A stretch of DNA of 57,402 nt from a virus. Below are positions 1 through 9,398 of this stretch, in pieces. The stretch lies in IMG/VR virus record IMGVR_UViG_3300033150_001005, positions 1 to 57,402 of that record. One strand, 5' to 3'. Under the pieces are notes generated by a model. That model saw only the letters and a list, made by a program, of their open reading frames with translations, was not told where the DNA came from and searched no databases. A program made the translations under genes and the position numbers. The first letter of the stretch is position 1. Every line of letters starts with the position of its first letter.

Positions 1-114
1 CCACTACCAGGAACTGTGACAGCTAAGACGTGCCAGGTTTCGGTCTCGATAGTCTCGGCAAAATAGCAATAGTTTTCGCTATTGAGATAGATTAGTGGCT
101 TGCTCTGATTACCC
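1..114. repeat. Terminal direct repeat, left copy (circular closure)
   Basis: Identical base for base to 57289-57402. Because a coding frame continues uninterrupted across the join, this is best read as the overlap of a circular assembly (circular or circularly permuted DNA), not a biological terminal repeat. Unique genome length is therefore about 57,288 bp. Confidence 0.93.
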
Positions 115-1442
115 CAGTCGTCTGGCGACCTTGCGTAGACCGCCGGGCGCGAATCTGTAGCAGACCAACCAATCACAGGCTCGCCATCTGTAGCATCATG
201 CATCCGTAGTACAGCAATGACGGTAAAAGCACCCGGCTTCAATGCGGACTCACCAGGCAAAGCAACGTAATCATCCACCCCATCAAACGTCGCCCCTTGC
301 ACCAGGTTCTCCTCGGCCGGGTTGGTGTAGGCGGTTGCGGTGGAGCCGGTTTCGAGCTGCACATCCATGAATGTGATCGCGCCGAAAGCGCTGCTGTTCG
401 GATCGCGCAAGCCAAGATCCCAAGCATTGCCGTCGCCAGTGAATGTCGTGCTGTAGCGAGTTGGGGTTGCCGTCACCGTCAGATTGGCCGTGCTGCCGCC
501 CTTCACCCACTGGAGCGATGTGTTTCCGGCGGAGCTGATGGTGGCCGACAGAACGTAGTCCGCGCCATCTGTCGTCGTGAAGCTCTGCACCACCTGCCCA
601 TTCTGTGCCGTTGGCGTGAACGTAGTTGCCGTAGTGCTTGCGTCCGTCGCAGTCCAATTGCTGTCCGTCAAATCCTCCGTGCTCCCCGGTGCCAGGAGGT
701 TCCTGCTGCTCGGCGTCAACTCCGGGTCGTTGGTGTCCTCGTTCTCGCTGGAGCCGCGCGTTGCAGTGTTCCCATTGCCCGACCAGTCATGAAAGGTTTG
801 CTGGGCTTCGGTTTTTTGGTAGAGCGCGGCGCATTCGGCAGCAGTGTAAGTGCCGGGGATGACCATCCAACCGGTAATCTCCAACTGGCGATCTCCCTCA
901 CCACCGTCTTGGTCAAGGAAACCGAAACCGACATCTCCCCCACCAGACCGTCCAGACACGGTGACAGCATACCGAGTAGGGCCGCTCTGGGGCGTCAGCG
1001 GCGTATAATTACCGCTCGCAGAATCGAAGTGACAATAGTAGGGAGTAATCCCTTCACCGAGGCCGTCAAGCACGAAGGAAAGCGTATATTGCTGCCCTTC
1101 CACAGTTGGTATAGGTTGCCTGACCCACGCCCAATCGCCACCCTTAAAGGTTATATGAGTGGCGTCATCCTTGGTCACGTACCAGCTCCACCACTTACTT
1201 TTCGTCAAATCCTCCGACCACAGCAGCAAATTCCGCCCCACCCAAAACCACCGCGCACCGGGCACCAGCGTGGGGTCAGGGCCGAAGGTGTAGAGGGCCT
1301 TTAGGCCGTTCCGCGGCAAGCCGAATGCGAGCCTCGGATCAATCACCGACACCGGCCCGCCAAGATCATTCACGCGCACCACTTGCGCCAGTCCGGCGAC
1401 AAGCGCCAGCGAAGTAAACAAAATTGCAGCAAATTGTTTCAT
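1..1442 (-). CDS. Exported LamG-like tail fibre/adhesin, N-terminal part (cut by window edge)
   Basis: The frame is open from the ATG at 1442 to base 1 and continues in phase through the 114-bp overlap to the stop at 56916, giving about 604 residues in the circular genome. Residues 1-20 form a Sec-type signal peptide (MKQFAAILFTSLALVAGLAQ). Two beta-rich modules follow, with NLLLWSEDLT-like and NLLAPGSTEDLT-like starts typical of carbohydrate-binding modules in phage fibres. From about residue 380 a concanavalin A/LamG-type domain begins (GATFDGVDDYVALPG). Probable role: receptor or polysaccharide binding at the tail tip or capsid surface. It is last in a run of fibre-like genes after the tail hub. 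A cleavable export signal on a virion protein is unusual. An internal ATG start would remove the signal, but none is as well placed. Confidence 0.85.
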   Translation of the reverse strand, partial: MKQFAAILFTSLALVAGLAQVVRVNDLGGPVSVIDPRLAFGLPRNGLKALYTFGPDPTLVPGARWFWVGRNLLLWSEDLTKSKWWSWYVTKDDATHITFKGGDWAWVRQPIPTVEGQQYTLSFVLDGLGEGITPYYCHFDSASGNYTPLTPQSGPTRYAVTVSGRSGGGDVGFGFLDQDGGEGDRQLEITGWMVIPGTYTAAECAALYQKTEAQQTFHDWSGNGNTATRGSSENEDTNDPELTPSSRNLLAPGSTEDLTDSNWTATDASTTATTFTPTAQNGQVVQSFTTTDGADYVLSATISSAGNTSLQWVKGGSTANLTVTATPTRYSTTFTGDGNAWDLGLRDPNSSAFGAITFMDVQLETGSTATAYTNPAEENLVQGATFDGVDDYVALPGESALKPGAFTVIAVLRMHDATDGEPVIGWSATDSRPAVYARSPDDWGNQSKPLIYLNSENYCYFAETIETETWHVLAVTVPGS

Positions 1443-1543
1443 CTCGCAATACCCTCAAGGCAGCCGTGGGGGGAGGTATCCGGCTGAAACGCTCCCGGCG
1501 TTCCCTTACCTCCTAGTATTCGTGTCCAAAAATTCATGTCTCT

Positions 1544-2665
1544 CTATGGTATTGAAGCCAGCGGATACCAGGCGTAGGTGTCACTGGAATTCTTTGCGCA
1601 TACTTCCAGCTTGTCGGCAACTCCTGCGCCGCCCTCTTCACGCCAGATGTAGCCACGAGTACTCGCGCCACAAGTCGGCTTGGTGCCCATGTCGTAGATC
1701 TTAAGGCCGCTGGAATTGACAGCCATAGCATTGCCATTGCTCGGAGCGGTCGTAACCACGAAGTTTGTAGCTGAGTTTCCAGAACGATCAATGATCAAAG
1801 CGTCGCTGCTAGCAGTATAAGCGTCATTCGTCGTCTGGATGTAGAGCTTGCCCCCGTTGGCGTAGATTCGCCAGCGCTTCTCGTCCGTCCCAGCATCCGT
1901 CTCATTTGTGGTGTAAGCGGGTCCCGCGTCTTGAAGCTCGAATCGGAGGCCATAAAAAACACCCACTCCGGGAGTCGTCCCGCCCCGGTCAAAATACAGC
2001 ATCGCCTCCTGGTTGGCGTAGGAGTCATCGAGTAGCCACAGCCGCAACGCCCCCTGATCGGCCACCAGATTCCAGTACTTCTCGTCCGTATCTGCGTTGG
2101 TGTCGTAATACGTGATCCGCGGGACAGTACTGTGGTAGACTGCGTGATCCTGCTCCAAACCAGCGTAACCACTGTCATCAGCCAGTCGAACATCGATAGC
2201 AGTTCCATTACGCTTCAGTGCCGGATAGGACGATGAGGTCCCGCCGAATCGTAGCATTGTCCCGATGTGGGAGGAACCCAGCAACGAGTTTTCAATCGCC
2301 TTCAATTCGTCCTTCAACCCGTTGTGGTGAGCAGCAACGATATAGCCATAAACCGCGGTGCCGTCATCATGGGGAACAGCCGAGGTGCCCCCATAGCCCC
2401 GTGTGCAACCGGAGAAGGTAAAGCCGGCGAAGCTTGCACAGAAAATCTGCTCATCGTCGATCACCACAACCATATTGCTTGCGAAGTTCGAAGCGCCAAC
2501 CACGTCAAACGCAGTCGCTGTATCACTGATAGCCCCATTTAGGGTTGATGAGGCCTTATCCCGGGCAACGAGCAAATCCGCGTCAGTCGCCACACCGCCC
2601 GGGAACACTTGGCTCCATGACAAGCCAGCAAGTAGGCTCAATGCAACGAGTAATCTTGTTCTCAT
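1544..2665 (-). CDS. Exported tail-fibre-like structural protein
   Basis: 373 residues beginning with a signal peptide (MRTRLLVALSLLAGLSWS, likely cut before QVFPGG). The next part (GAISDTATAFDVVGASNFASN... VVIDDEQIF) resembles the short beta modules seen in phage fibres, followed by repeated beta segments with TYYDTNADTDEKYWNL and TTNETDAGTDEKRWRI, a clear internal duplication at roughly residues 190-280. The C-terminus (YAWYPLASIP) is like a fibre tip. The ATG overlaps the stop of the upstream gene by four bases (ATGA), so it is translationally coupled. Function as a fibre is inferred from position and composition. Confidence 0.75.
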   Translation of the reverse strand: MRTRLLVALSLLAGLSWSQVFPGGVATDADLLVARDKASSTLNGAISDTATAFDVVGASNFASNMVVVIDDEQIFCASFAGFTFSGCTRGYGGTSAVPHDDGTAVYGYIVAAHHNGLKDELKAIENSLLGSSHIGTMLRFGGTSSSYPALKRNGTAIDVRLADDSGYAGLEQDHAVYHSTVPRITYYDTNADTDEKYWNLVADQGALRLWLLDDSYANQEAMLYFDRGGTTPGVGVFYGLRFELQDAGPAYTTNETDAGTDEKRWRIYANGGKLYIQTTNDAYTASSDALIIDRSGNSATNFVVTTAPSNGNAMAVNSSGLKIYDMGTKPTCGASTRGYIWREEGGAGVADKLEVCAKNSSDTYAWYPLASIP

Positions 2666-2871
2666 GTGGCATCCTCCTCAGTATGTTCGCATCGCAAGCC
2701 TGAACCACCCGGAAGCAATTGAATATTGCCGCGCATGCCCTGCTGTCGCGCAATCAGCAGCAACGCGTTATTCAGCATCTGCTGTGCTTGGGCCACCGCA
2801 ACGCGCAGCTCGTTGATGTGCTGCTTCTCGGCGTCAGTGAATTGGTATTGATTTACCTTCGATTCACTCAT
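2662..2871 (-). CDS. Small coiled-coil protein of the fibre operon
   Basis: About 69 residues from MSESKVNQYQ; an ATG two codons earlier (2877) is equally possible. The middle (AEKQHINELRVAVAQAQQMLNNALLLIARQQ) is a predicted amphipathic helix or coiled coil. The start overlaps the stop of the upstream gene and its own stop overlaps the next ATG. Similar short helical proteins accompany fibre genes in many siphophages, but no family is recognised, so function is unknown. Confidence 0.6.
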   Translation of the reverse strand: MSESKVNQYQFTDAEKQHINELRVAVAQAQQMLNNALLLIARQQGMRGNIQLLPGGSGLRCEHTEEDAT

Positions 2872-3412
2872 TGGCATCCTCCGTAGGCGCAGCAACCCAT
2901 TGAAATTCAATCGTCCAAGTAGTCTCGATATGCACGAGTTGGCCGGTTTCATTCAGCCAAACCGCGTGCTTGAATTTCAAACAGTTGTCCGGCCCAACCA
3001 ATACGCCCCGTTTGAAGCGCCGGTCGAATTCGGTTGTGTGCGCCCGAAGCCCGTCCACTCCAAGCTGCCGGTACAAAATCACGTCCTCCGTGCAATAGTC
3101 ACAGGGTGCCCAAGGGTTTTTGCCACCCCATAGCGTTCGGTGAATCCCTACGAGGACGCCAGCCTTGCCGTAGCTCCAGTTGCGCGTCCAGGCCAGGAGA
3201 TCACCGCTGATTGACAGCAGTTTGACGGCGCAGCCGTCGGGCGGATGAAAGCGAAGCTCGTGATACGCCACGCCAGCCGTGCCCCAGGTTCCAGGACGCG
3301 TATCCGGCGTGCCGATCAGATCATCGGCGAAGTTGCCACTGACAACACGGATCTCCGAAGGGCACTCTCCGAACAGCGTGCTTGCAAGAACAAGAATCAG
3401 AATCAATCTCAT
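2864..3412 (-). CDS. Exported protein of the tail-tip region
   Basis: 182 residues with an N-terminal hydrophobic signal (MRLILILVLASTLFGECPSE). The mature part has several cysteines (CPSE, DGCAV, APCDYCTED, DNCLKF), fitting a disulfide-bonded exported protein. It directly follows the hub/fibre gene with a four-base overlap. No family recognised. The combination of an export signal and a tail-operon position is the notable point. Confidence 0.65.
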   Translation of the reverse strand: MRLILILVLASTLFGECPSEIRVVSGNFADDLIGTPDTRPGTWGTAGVAYHELRFHPPDGCAVKLLSISGDLLAWTRNWSYGKAGVLVGIHRTLWGGKNPWAPCDYCTEDVILYRQLGVDGLRAHTTEFDRRFKRGVLVGPDNCLKFKHAVWLNETGQLVHIETTWTIEFQWVAAPTEDANE

Positions 3413-5583
3413 GCAATGCTCGTGATGATGCCGCCCCGGACCGTAACCGTCTTACCGTCGTTGGTGGTAAAGGTGGTCGGCCCCGTGACACCGTAGTACC
3501 AACCGCTTTGGTAGATGTTGAACCCGGAGCCACCAATGCCGGAGCTTGGGCAGGCTACCCCTCCGCCGACGAATTGTTTGGAGGAGTTGATGACTTCAGT
3601 TCCGTTTACCTTGAAACCAGAGGCCCCATCGACGACTCCAGATGTATCCACTCCACCTTGACCGATAAACTTTGCCGAGGAATCAATAGCCTGATAGGCA
3701 CCCCCAGATCCTACGTAGATTCCCGTATAACCAGTGACTGCCGAATAGGACGTAAGAGAGTTTGCAGTCAAGTTCCCACTGCTGTCAATTGAGAAGTTCG
3801 TTCCCTGAAACTGGTCTCCAGTGATTATTCCTCCAGTTATGGACCCGGACCCCGCGTCAATCGCCGAAGGCCAAAGTTTGGCTGCATTGTCTATCACCTT
3901 AGTTGAACCAATGTAGAACCCCAATCCTCCAGAAGATACACGAACGTACGAGGAAACGTCAATATAGTTGGGGAACGAAACAGCACCAGTTATGCTTCCA
4001 CCGTCAAGTTCAATCGTCGCACCGGCCATCGACAGTTTGCGGCTGGCGGAAATCGTCACATCTCCTCCAGTTACAGACAACCCGCCAGCGGCGGTAATGC
4101 TCAAACCTCCGGCACTGGAAATCGTAAACGTGCCGGTACCACTATAGGTAATCCCGGCGTCGATGTTTACCGACTCACCACTGAACACCAAATTACTAAC
4201 GTGTATGGTACCGATGTGGCTGTCGTTGATGACTACGCTGGTAACTTGGCCGAAGGTAATCGTATTGATCTGGTTGGCCTGGATTAGACCGGTGATCTGT
4301 CCGGCAGTTATGGAGTCAATCTGCCCGGCTGTGATCTGGCCCGTGATCGACGAAGCGTTCACTGAACTGATGTCGTTGGCCGTGATGTTGATTGGATCTG
4401 TCGTACGGTCCAGCTTCGCGTCGCCAACCGAGTTGTTAGACGGAATTGCGATAGGGGCGGTTCCTGCATCGTGGGCTAGATCAATGAGTTTGCGGAGCGT
4501 CGCTATTTCATTCGGGCGATAATCCCCAAATTCAATCTCATAAAGCGTGCGGGATGCAGTCTCCCACGTCATCCGCATACGCAGAATTCGGTAATCGCCG
4601 CTCGCATCAAGCGATGGGGCCTCAAGTGTCAATAATTCGTCCACGTGCAGCCCGTCGTAGATGAAGGCCAACGAGCCGTGCCCGGATGGATACGCATCCC
4701 GCAGGACCTCGGTCTTCGCGCGTAATTGCGCCTCCGCGCTTGACTGGACAGAGCGATCAACGATTACGCGTTTGAACGTACGGCCGTACTCTGCCTGAGA
4801 AGCCGTATCTTGATAGGTCCCGCTCACTGGCGTTGAACCATCGCCGAGCACGCCGACAACAGTGCAGTGATTACAGGGAGAGTGGAAATCCTTCGTGAAG
4901 GTAAAGCTATCCCGGCGAAAAGGAAAGCTTGTGGCGTAGTTCGGCGATTCGGATAGCGAAAAAGCTGCCGGCTTTGCCGTCCTTGAATGATAGTGCAGGA
5001 TCTTGTCAGCATCCAACCACCATTCAGCGGCCGCTTCGCTCGCAATTGATTCGAGCGCTTGACGGAGATTCTGATGTTCAATGTCGATTGAAATCGAGGC
5101 AACGGCCTCCACGCCGGCCGTTGATACTTCCGGGAGGTATGTATCAATTAGCGCCTTGACGATCACATCATCAGACGTATTCGAATAGGAGGCCGACGAA
5201 ATGCACGCGGTCTCCAAGAGGATGCCGTAACCTCGGGCGGTAATGTGCCAAGCGGTAATTTTGTCAGCCTCGACGCGTATGGGTTCTGGCTCGATGGATG
5301 TGACATATCCACCGAATTGAGTTTCTCCCCTCTCCGATATCGCGCCGCCAAAGACAGCTTCGCCGAACAGTGTGGCTCCCGGCGTTGCACCGGGGGCCGG
5401 AGGTTGGCTCTCATAAACGTTTACCTCATCCCAAAGCGAAGCCGGCACACCCGATTCCGGATCAGACAAGATTGTCAGATTGCAGACAGAGGCATGATTC
5501 TGTTGGTCATGCTCTATGGAAAAATCCGCGATCCGGACAGATGAGGTAACATCCTCCCCGGCAATTGTGACTATGGGCGTCAT
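3409..5583 (-). CDS. Tail hub (gpD-like) fused to a beta-repeat fibre
   Basis: 724 residues. The first ~380 (TIAGEDVTSSVRIADFSIEH ... YEIEFGDYRPNE) look like a baseplate-hub protein of the gpD/gp27 type that caps the tail tube below the tape measure. The rest is a low-complexity beta region: short ITAGQI/ITGQI repeats at about residues 405-445, then glycine/serine-rich stretches, as in trimeric fibres or a central tail tip. It comes right after the tape measure, with a four-base overlap at the start, which is the usual hub position in siphophages. Role inferred from order and repeats. Confidence 0.7.
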   Translation of the reverse strand: MTPIVTIAGEDVTSSVRIADFSIEHDQQNHASVCNLTILSDPESGVPASLWDEVNVYESQPPAPGATPGATLFGEAVFGGAISERGETQFGGYVTSIEPEPIRVEADKITAWHITARGYGILLETACISSASYSNTSDDVIVKALIDTYLPEVSTAGVEAVASISIDIEHQNLRQALESIASEAAAEWWLDADKILHYHSRTAKPAAFSLSESPNYATSFPFRRDSFTFTKDFHSPCNHCTVVGVLGDGSTPVSGTYQDTASQAEYGRTFKRVIVDRSVQSSAEAQLRAKTEVLRDAYPSGHGSLAFIYDGLHVDELLTLEAPSLDASGDYRILRMRMTWETASRTLYEIEFGDYRPNEIATLRKLIDLAHDAGTAPIAIPSNNSVGDAKLDRTTDPINITANDISSVNASSITGQITAGQIDSITAGQITGLIQANQINTITFGQVTSVVINDSHIGTIHVSNLVFSGESVNIDAGITYSGTGTFTISSAGGLSITAAGGLSVTGGDVTISASRKLSMAGATIELDGGSITGAVSFPNYIDVSSYVRVSSGGLGFYIGSTKVIDNAAKLWPSAIDAGSGSITGGIITGDQFQGTNFSIDSSGNLTANSLTSYSAVTGYTGIYVGSGGAYQAIDSSAKFIGQGGVDTSGVVDGASGFKVNGTEVINSSKQFVGGGVACPSSGIGGSGFNIYQSGWYYGVTGPTTFTTNDGKTVTVRGGIITSIA

Positions 5584-8500
5584 CGTCCAAACGCTACCCC
5601 GACGTGCCGAAGCTCCGTCGCAATTTTGTTGGCAACGTCAATGTTGCCGCCGTTGACATTGATTGTGATGTTTTGCAACCGGTTGTTGATCGATTGCACC
5701 GGGGTCAAAATGTCATTCAGCTTACCCTTGATATCCCAGAGCGTGGACTTCATGTTGTCGGTGTTCGGCACGAGGTAGCCGTTCGGCCCCAGGCTGTCGC
5801 GGATCTGCCAGAGCGTCGTCTTGATGTTGTCCGTGTTTCCGACCACGTAGCCGACCTGCTCCAACGTCTTCAGGCTGGCGGTCATGATTCCGCCATCGGC
5901 CCTGTCGCCGAGATACTGAGTGCCGCGACGCGTGTTTTCCTCGATTGCGTTGAGCGTGTTTTCGCGCCGTGCGCCTTGGAGCAGGCCAACAACACCGGTT
6001 GCAGCGCTGATACCGCCAAAGATGGTACCCAGCACTCCGGACGCGCCGCCGCCCACCGCACCACCTCCGCCGGTTGCGGCACCACCTGCACCCGCAGCAC
6101 CAGCCGCTGCGCCGCCCCCGCCGCCAAACACGCGGCCAAGGGCTTTGCCGATCGAGTTGATTGCGCTCAGGAGGCCGCCGTCGCCAGTGAGCTTGTCAAT
6201 CAGCCCTTGGAAGATACTTTCCAGGCCGGCTCTCGCCAGCGCTTCCCCCATGTCGAGCAGCATCCCAGAGAAAGCATCCTTGACTCGGTTGAAGATGGAC
6301 TGCCCCTTCTTATCCTTGTCGATCTGGTCTAGTTTGTCGCTGACGTCATCAACGAAAGCCTCCCACTTGCCGCGCTCTTCATCCAGAGCGGCTTGCAAGT
6401 CTGCCGTTTGCTGATCGAGCTTTTCTTTCGCGGCAGTTTTGAGGTTCTCTAATTCAGTTGCAGCATCCTGCTGATATTGCTGCCAGTCCGCCGTGGAATC
6501 TTGCAGCTTCTTCGCGGTCTCTGCCTTGAAGGACTCCAGCGCTGCTTCGCGCTGCGCCAGGCTATCCTTCAGGTCTGTGATTTGCTGGTCGAGTTGCTGG
6601 GCGGCCGAGGCGGTGATCTCTTCTTGCTTGGTCTTGTTCTCTTCAACGTACTCCTCATAGTCGCGCTTCCGCCGCTCCATCGACTTTGCGATGTCGGCCT
6701 CAATGTCATGGAGGCGGCGGTTGTGGTCCCGGACAAACTCAGCGAGGTCTTCCGTTTTCCGCTGGATGTACCGCTCGTGATCCTCGGTCCGCCGCTCGAT
6801 GCTCAGCCGGAGATCACGGACCTCCTGCGAATTGGCGTCCTTGCCCTTTTGGAGCAGCCGCCGGATCTGCCGCTCTTTATCCTCGACGTAGCGCTTATAG
6901 CGCCGCTCCTCATCATCCAAGGAACGCTGGATGTCTCGCTTCTTGTCGCGGATGGCCTCCTTGTTGTCACGAACCGCCCGCTTCAGCCGCGTCTTGTCAT
7001 CCTGCATCGCATCGCGGTAGCGCTCCGTCGCATCCCGCAACTGCTCGCGCAGATCGCCCAATCGCTTGGCAAGCTCCTCCTTGTTTTTCTCCGTGATCTC
7101 TTCGATTTTAGTGAAGACTTCGGCTTTATACTCCTCGAAGTCTGCGGCCTTCTGAATGAGGCTATCCCGGAGGTTCCGTTGGTCCTCCTCGTACTGTTGC
7201 CGACGCGATTCGAGCGATTCAGCATACCTGCGCTCAGCCTCCGCAATGGAATCCTGATAATCCTGCTGCGCCTGTTGGAGCCGGTCGGCGATATCTTGCT
7301 GATACTTCTCCCACTCACTCCGCCGCTGTTCGAGCGATTGACGAAGCTCCGCCTCTTGCTGCCTCAGACTCTCAAGTTGCCGAGAATCGAAGATTGAGAA
7401 AAAGCGGTCAGTGATGTTCTTGCCAAGGTCGGTCAGGATGGTTGATACCTGACGGCCGAAGCTGCCCCATTCCTCCCTTGACTTCTGCGCAGCCTGCCCA
7501 AGCGCCTCCCCAGCCTTCCGGGCGGCCTCCGGCAGTTCCACATCAAAGCCTTCCAAGAGCGGCGGCACGCTGTCCTGAGAAAGCGCGTCAATCTCTTTCC
7601 GAACTCTCTCCGCCTCTTCCGCGATCGCCCCGCTTTCCCACGCGCGATTCCAATCTTCCGTTGCTTTGCGCGCCGCCTCCAAGGCTTGCTTCGCCGCCTG
7701 CATATCGCGTTCCCACTCGGCGTATGCCGGGTCGAAGTCGCGGATAGCGTAGCCATGCTCTTCGAGTGCTTCGTTCTGCTTTTCGAGTTTGGCGGTTAAC
7801 GCGGCTGTCGTCTGCGCCAGTTCCTTCTTGGCTTTCTCTTGCGCTAACGCAGCATCCCTAGCTGCCCATGCTTTTGCCGCCTCGGCCTCCATCGCGGCGT
7901 CTGCTTTACGCGCTACCTCATCAGCACGCCTGCGGTGCTCATCGATCACCGTGTCCATGTCAAGAAAGGACTTCTTGACCGCATAGGCCGCCGCCACGAC
8001 CCCAACCCCGAGAAGCGCAATCAGACCCACCGGACCGGTCAGGACTCCAATCAGTCCGGTTACCGCCAGCTTGGTTCCAGCCAAGACAGCAGGCAGCGTG
8101 GCCATGGCAACGCGCATACCAGCAAACATGTGGATTGCCTTGCCGCCCGCCAGGGTCAGCGGAGCCAGCGCGGCAGTAAAAGCGCCAATTCCAACAATCG
8201 CCTTTTGGGTCGTGGGGGACAGCTCAGCAAACCAATTGGCGAGATCTCCGAGGCGATCCAGTAGCGGACGGAGCGCATCCAGCGCATCACTGAGTGCTGG
8301 CGCGAGCGCATCACCGAATTTCTGCGCCAGAACCTCAGCCTTGGCCGCCACTTGCTTCATCGTGAAGCCTGCCTTATTGATGCCGTTCGTCTGCTCCTCA
8401 AATGCTGCCTGAGTTGCACCCGCGGCATCATTCATTGCGGCGAGTTTGCTGTTGAAGGTATCGGCTTGATTGCCCGTGAGAGCGAAAACCGCGTTAAGAG

Positions 8501-9395
8501 CCTCAGCGCGCCCGAACAGCTTGCCCACCGATTCCACGGTTCCATCGGTGGTACCGATCAGCGCAGTCAGGGCCTTTTGCATCCCGAGCTGCTGGACCAT
8601 CGTCTCCGCACTGTCATAGCCAAGCTGCGCCACGGCCTTTGACATGTCCGTGGTCGGCTTCATCATCGCGCGAAGCACGGCGGCAAGCTGCGTGCTCACT
8701 TCGGCTGTGTCGCCCGTCACGCCGGTCAGGGTGGCGAATCCGGCGAATAGCTCCTGCTGGGAGACGTGCAGCTTCGCTGCGATGGGAACGACGCGACCAA
8801 TTGCGGCGGACAATTCAGGAAAAGTCGTTTGTCCCAAGCGCACCGTTTGAAATGCTAGGTCGGAAGCCTGCTGTGCAGCCTCGGCAGAAGTGTCGCCGTA
8901 GCCCTTCATCACCGCTGACAGCAAATTGACTGCGTCGGTCGTCGTGGAGAGTCCCGCCGCAGACGCCACAGCGGCCGTTTGGAGGATTTGCGCCGAGTCA
9001 GCCGAATCACCGAATGCGGAGACGACCTGATATAGCCCCGCAGCCAATTCGCCCGTGCGCTTACCGACATCCACCGCCATATCCTGCACGGCGGATTTCA
9101 GCTCCTGGACCCGCTGAGTATTCCCGGGGATCAGGGTGGCGACATTCGCCATTGATTCATTGAAGTCGGTGGCGAACTTAACTGCGGCGGCCCCGGCCCC
9201 CGCAAGCGGAACAGTCAGCCCAACCGTCAGACTCTTGCCGACATTCGCCAATGTGCCACCAAGCCGGTTAAATCCGCTGACACTTCGATTGGCGTTGGTG
9301 AGGGCTTTGTTGAGTTGAGTGTTTGCTTTGGCTAGGCCCTGCTCGAAGTTCTTGGCATCGAGACCGAGCTTGACAAGCAAGGACGAAAGGATCAT
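5580..9395 (-). CDS. Tail tape measure protein
   Basis: 1271 residues, the longest gene. The N-terminal ~470 residues carry the typical TMP domain (GFNRLGGTLANVGKSLTVGLTVPLAG, then FNESMANVATLIPG and TTDAVNLLSAVMKGYG) and a hydrophobic segment (LAVTGLIGVLTGPVGLIALLGVGVVAAAYAV). Residues ~680-1070 are an almost unbroken charged coiled coil rich in E, R, K, Q and D. A glycine/alanine-rich patch (~1110-1150) precedes the C-terminus. It sets tail length and probably helps DNA cross the envelope. Its length predicts a tail of roughly 190 nm by the usual ~0.15 nm per residue rule (inference). The start lies just after the chaperone extension stop. Confidence 0.95.
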   Translation of the reverse strand: MILSSLLVKLGLDAKNFEQGLAKANTQLNKALTNANRSVSGFNRLGGTLANVGKSLTVGLTVPLAGAGAAAVKFATDFNESMANVATLIPGNTQRVQELKSAVQDMAVDVGKRTGELAAGLYQVVSAFGDSADSAQILQTAAVASAAGLSTTTDAVNLLSAVMKGYGDTSAEAAQQASDLAFQTVRLGQTTFPELSAAIGRVVPIAAKLHVSQQELFAGFATLTGVTGDTAEVSTQLAAVLRAMMKPTTDMSKAVAQLGYDSAETMVQQLGMQKALTALIGTTDGTVESVGKLFGRAEALNAVFALTGNQADTFNSKLAAMNDAAGATQAAFEEQTNGINKAGFTMKQVAAKAEVLAQKFGDALAPALSDALDALRPLLDRLGDLANWFAELSPTTQKAIVGIGAFTAALAPLTLAGGKAIHMFAGMRVAMATLPAVLAGTKLAVTGLIGVLTGPVGLIALLGVGVVAAAYAVKKSFLDMDTVIDEHRRRADEVARKADAAMEAEAAKAWAARDAALAQEKAKKELAQTTAALTAKLEKQNEALEEHGYAIRDFDPAYAEWERDMQAAKQALEAARKATEDWNRAWESGAIAEEAERVRKEIDALSQDSVPPLLEGFDVELPEAARKAGEALGQAAQKSREEWGSFGRQVSTILTDLGKNITDRFFSIFDSRQLESLRQQEAELRQSLEQRRSEWEKYQQDIADRLQQAQQDYQDSIAEAERRYAESLESRRQQYEEDQRNLRDSLIQKAADFEEYKAEVFTKIEEITEKNKEELAKRLGDLREQLRDATERYRDAMQDDKTRLKRAVRDNKEAIRDKKRDIQRSLDDEERRYKRYVEDKERQIRRLLQKGKDANSQEVRDLRLSIERRTEDHERYIQRKTEDLAEFVRDHNRRLHDIEADIAKSMERRKRDYEEYVEENKTKQEEITASAAQQLDQQITDLKDSLAQREAALESFKAETAKKLQDSTADWQQYQQDAATELENLKTAAKEKLDQQTADLQAALDEERGKWEAFVDDVSDKLDQIDKDKKGQSIFNRVKDAFSGMLLDMGEALARAGLESIFQGLIDKLTGDGGLLSAINSIGKALGRVFGGGGGAAAGAAGAGGAATGGGGAVGGGASGVLGTIFGGISAATGVVGLLQGARRENTLNAIEENTRRGTQYLGDRADGGIMTASLKTLEQVGYVVGNTDNIKTTLWQIRDSLGPNGYLVPNTDNMKSTLWDIKGKLNDILTPVQSINNRLQNITINVNGGNIDVANKIATELRHVGVAFGR

Positions 9396-9398
9396 TTA

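Noticed and set aside
297-1304. 335-codon plus-strand open frame
   Set aside because: Antisense to the signal-peptide-bearing LamG fibre, which continues in phase across the circular join; the plus frame has no recognisable domain or RBS.
6477-7397. 306-codon open frame on the plus strand, opposite the tape measure coiled coil
   Set aside because: It is the antisense of a low-complexity Glu/Arg/Lys coiled coil, giving Leu/Pro/Val-rich text with no domain; the sense frame is a clear tape measure.
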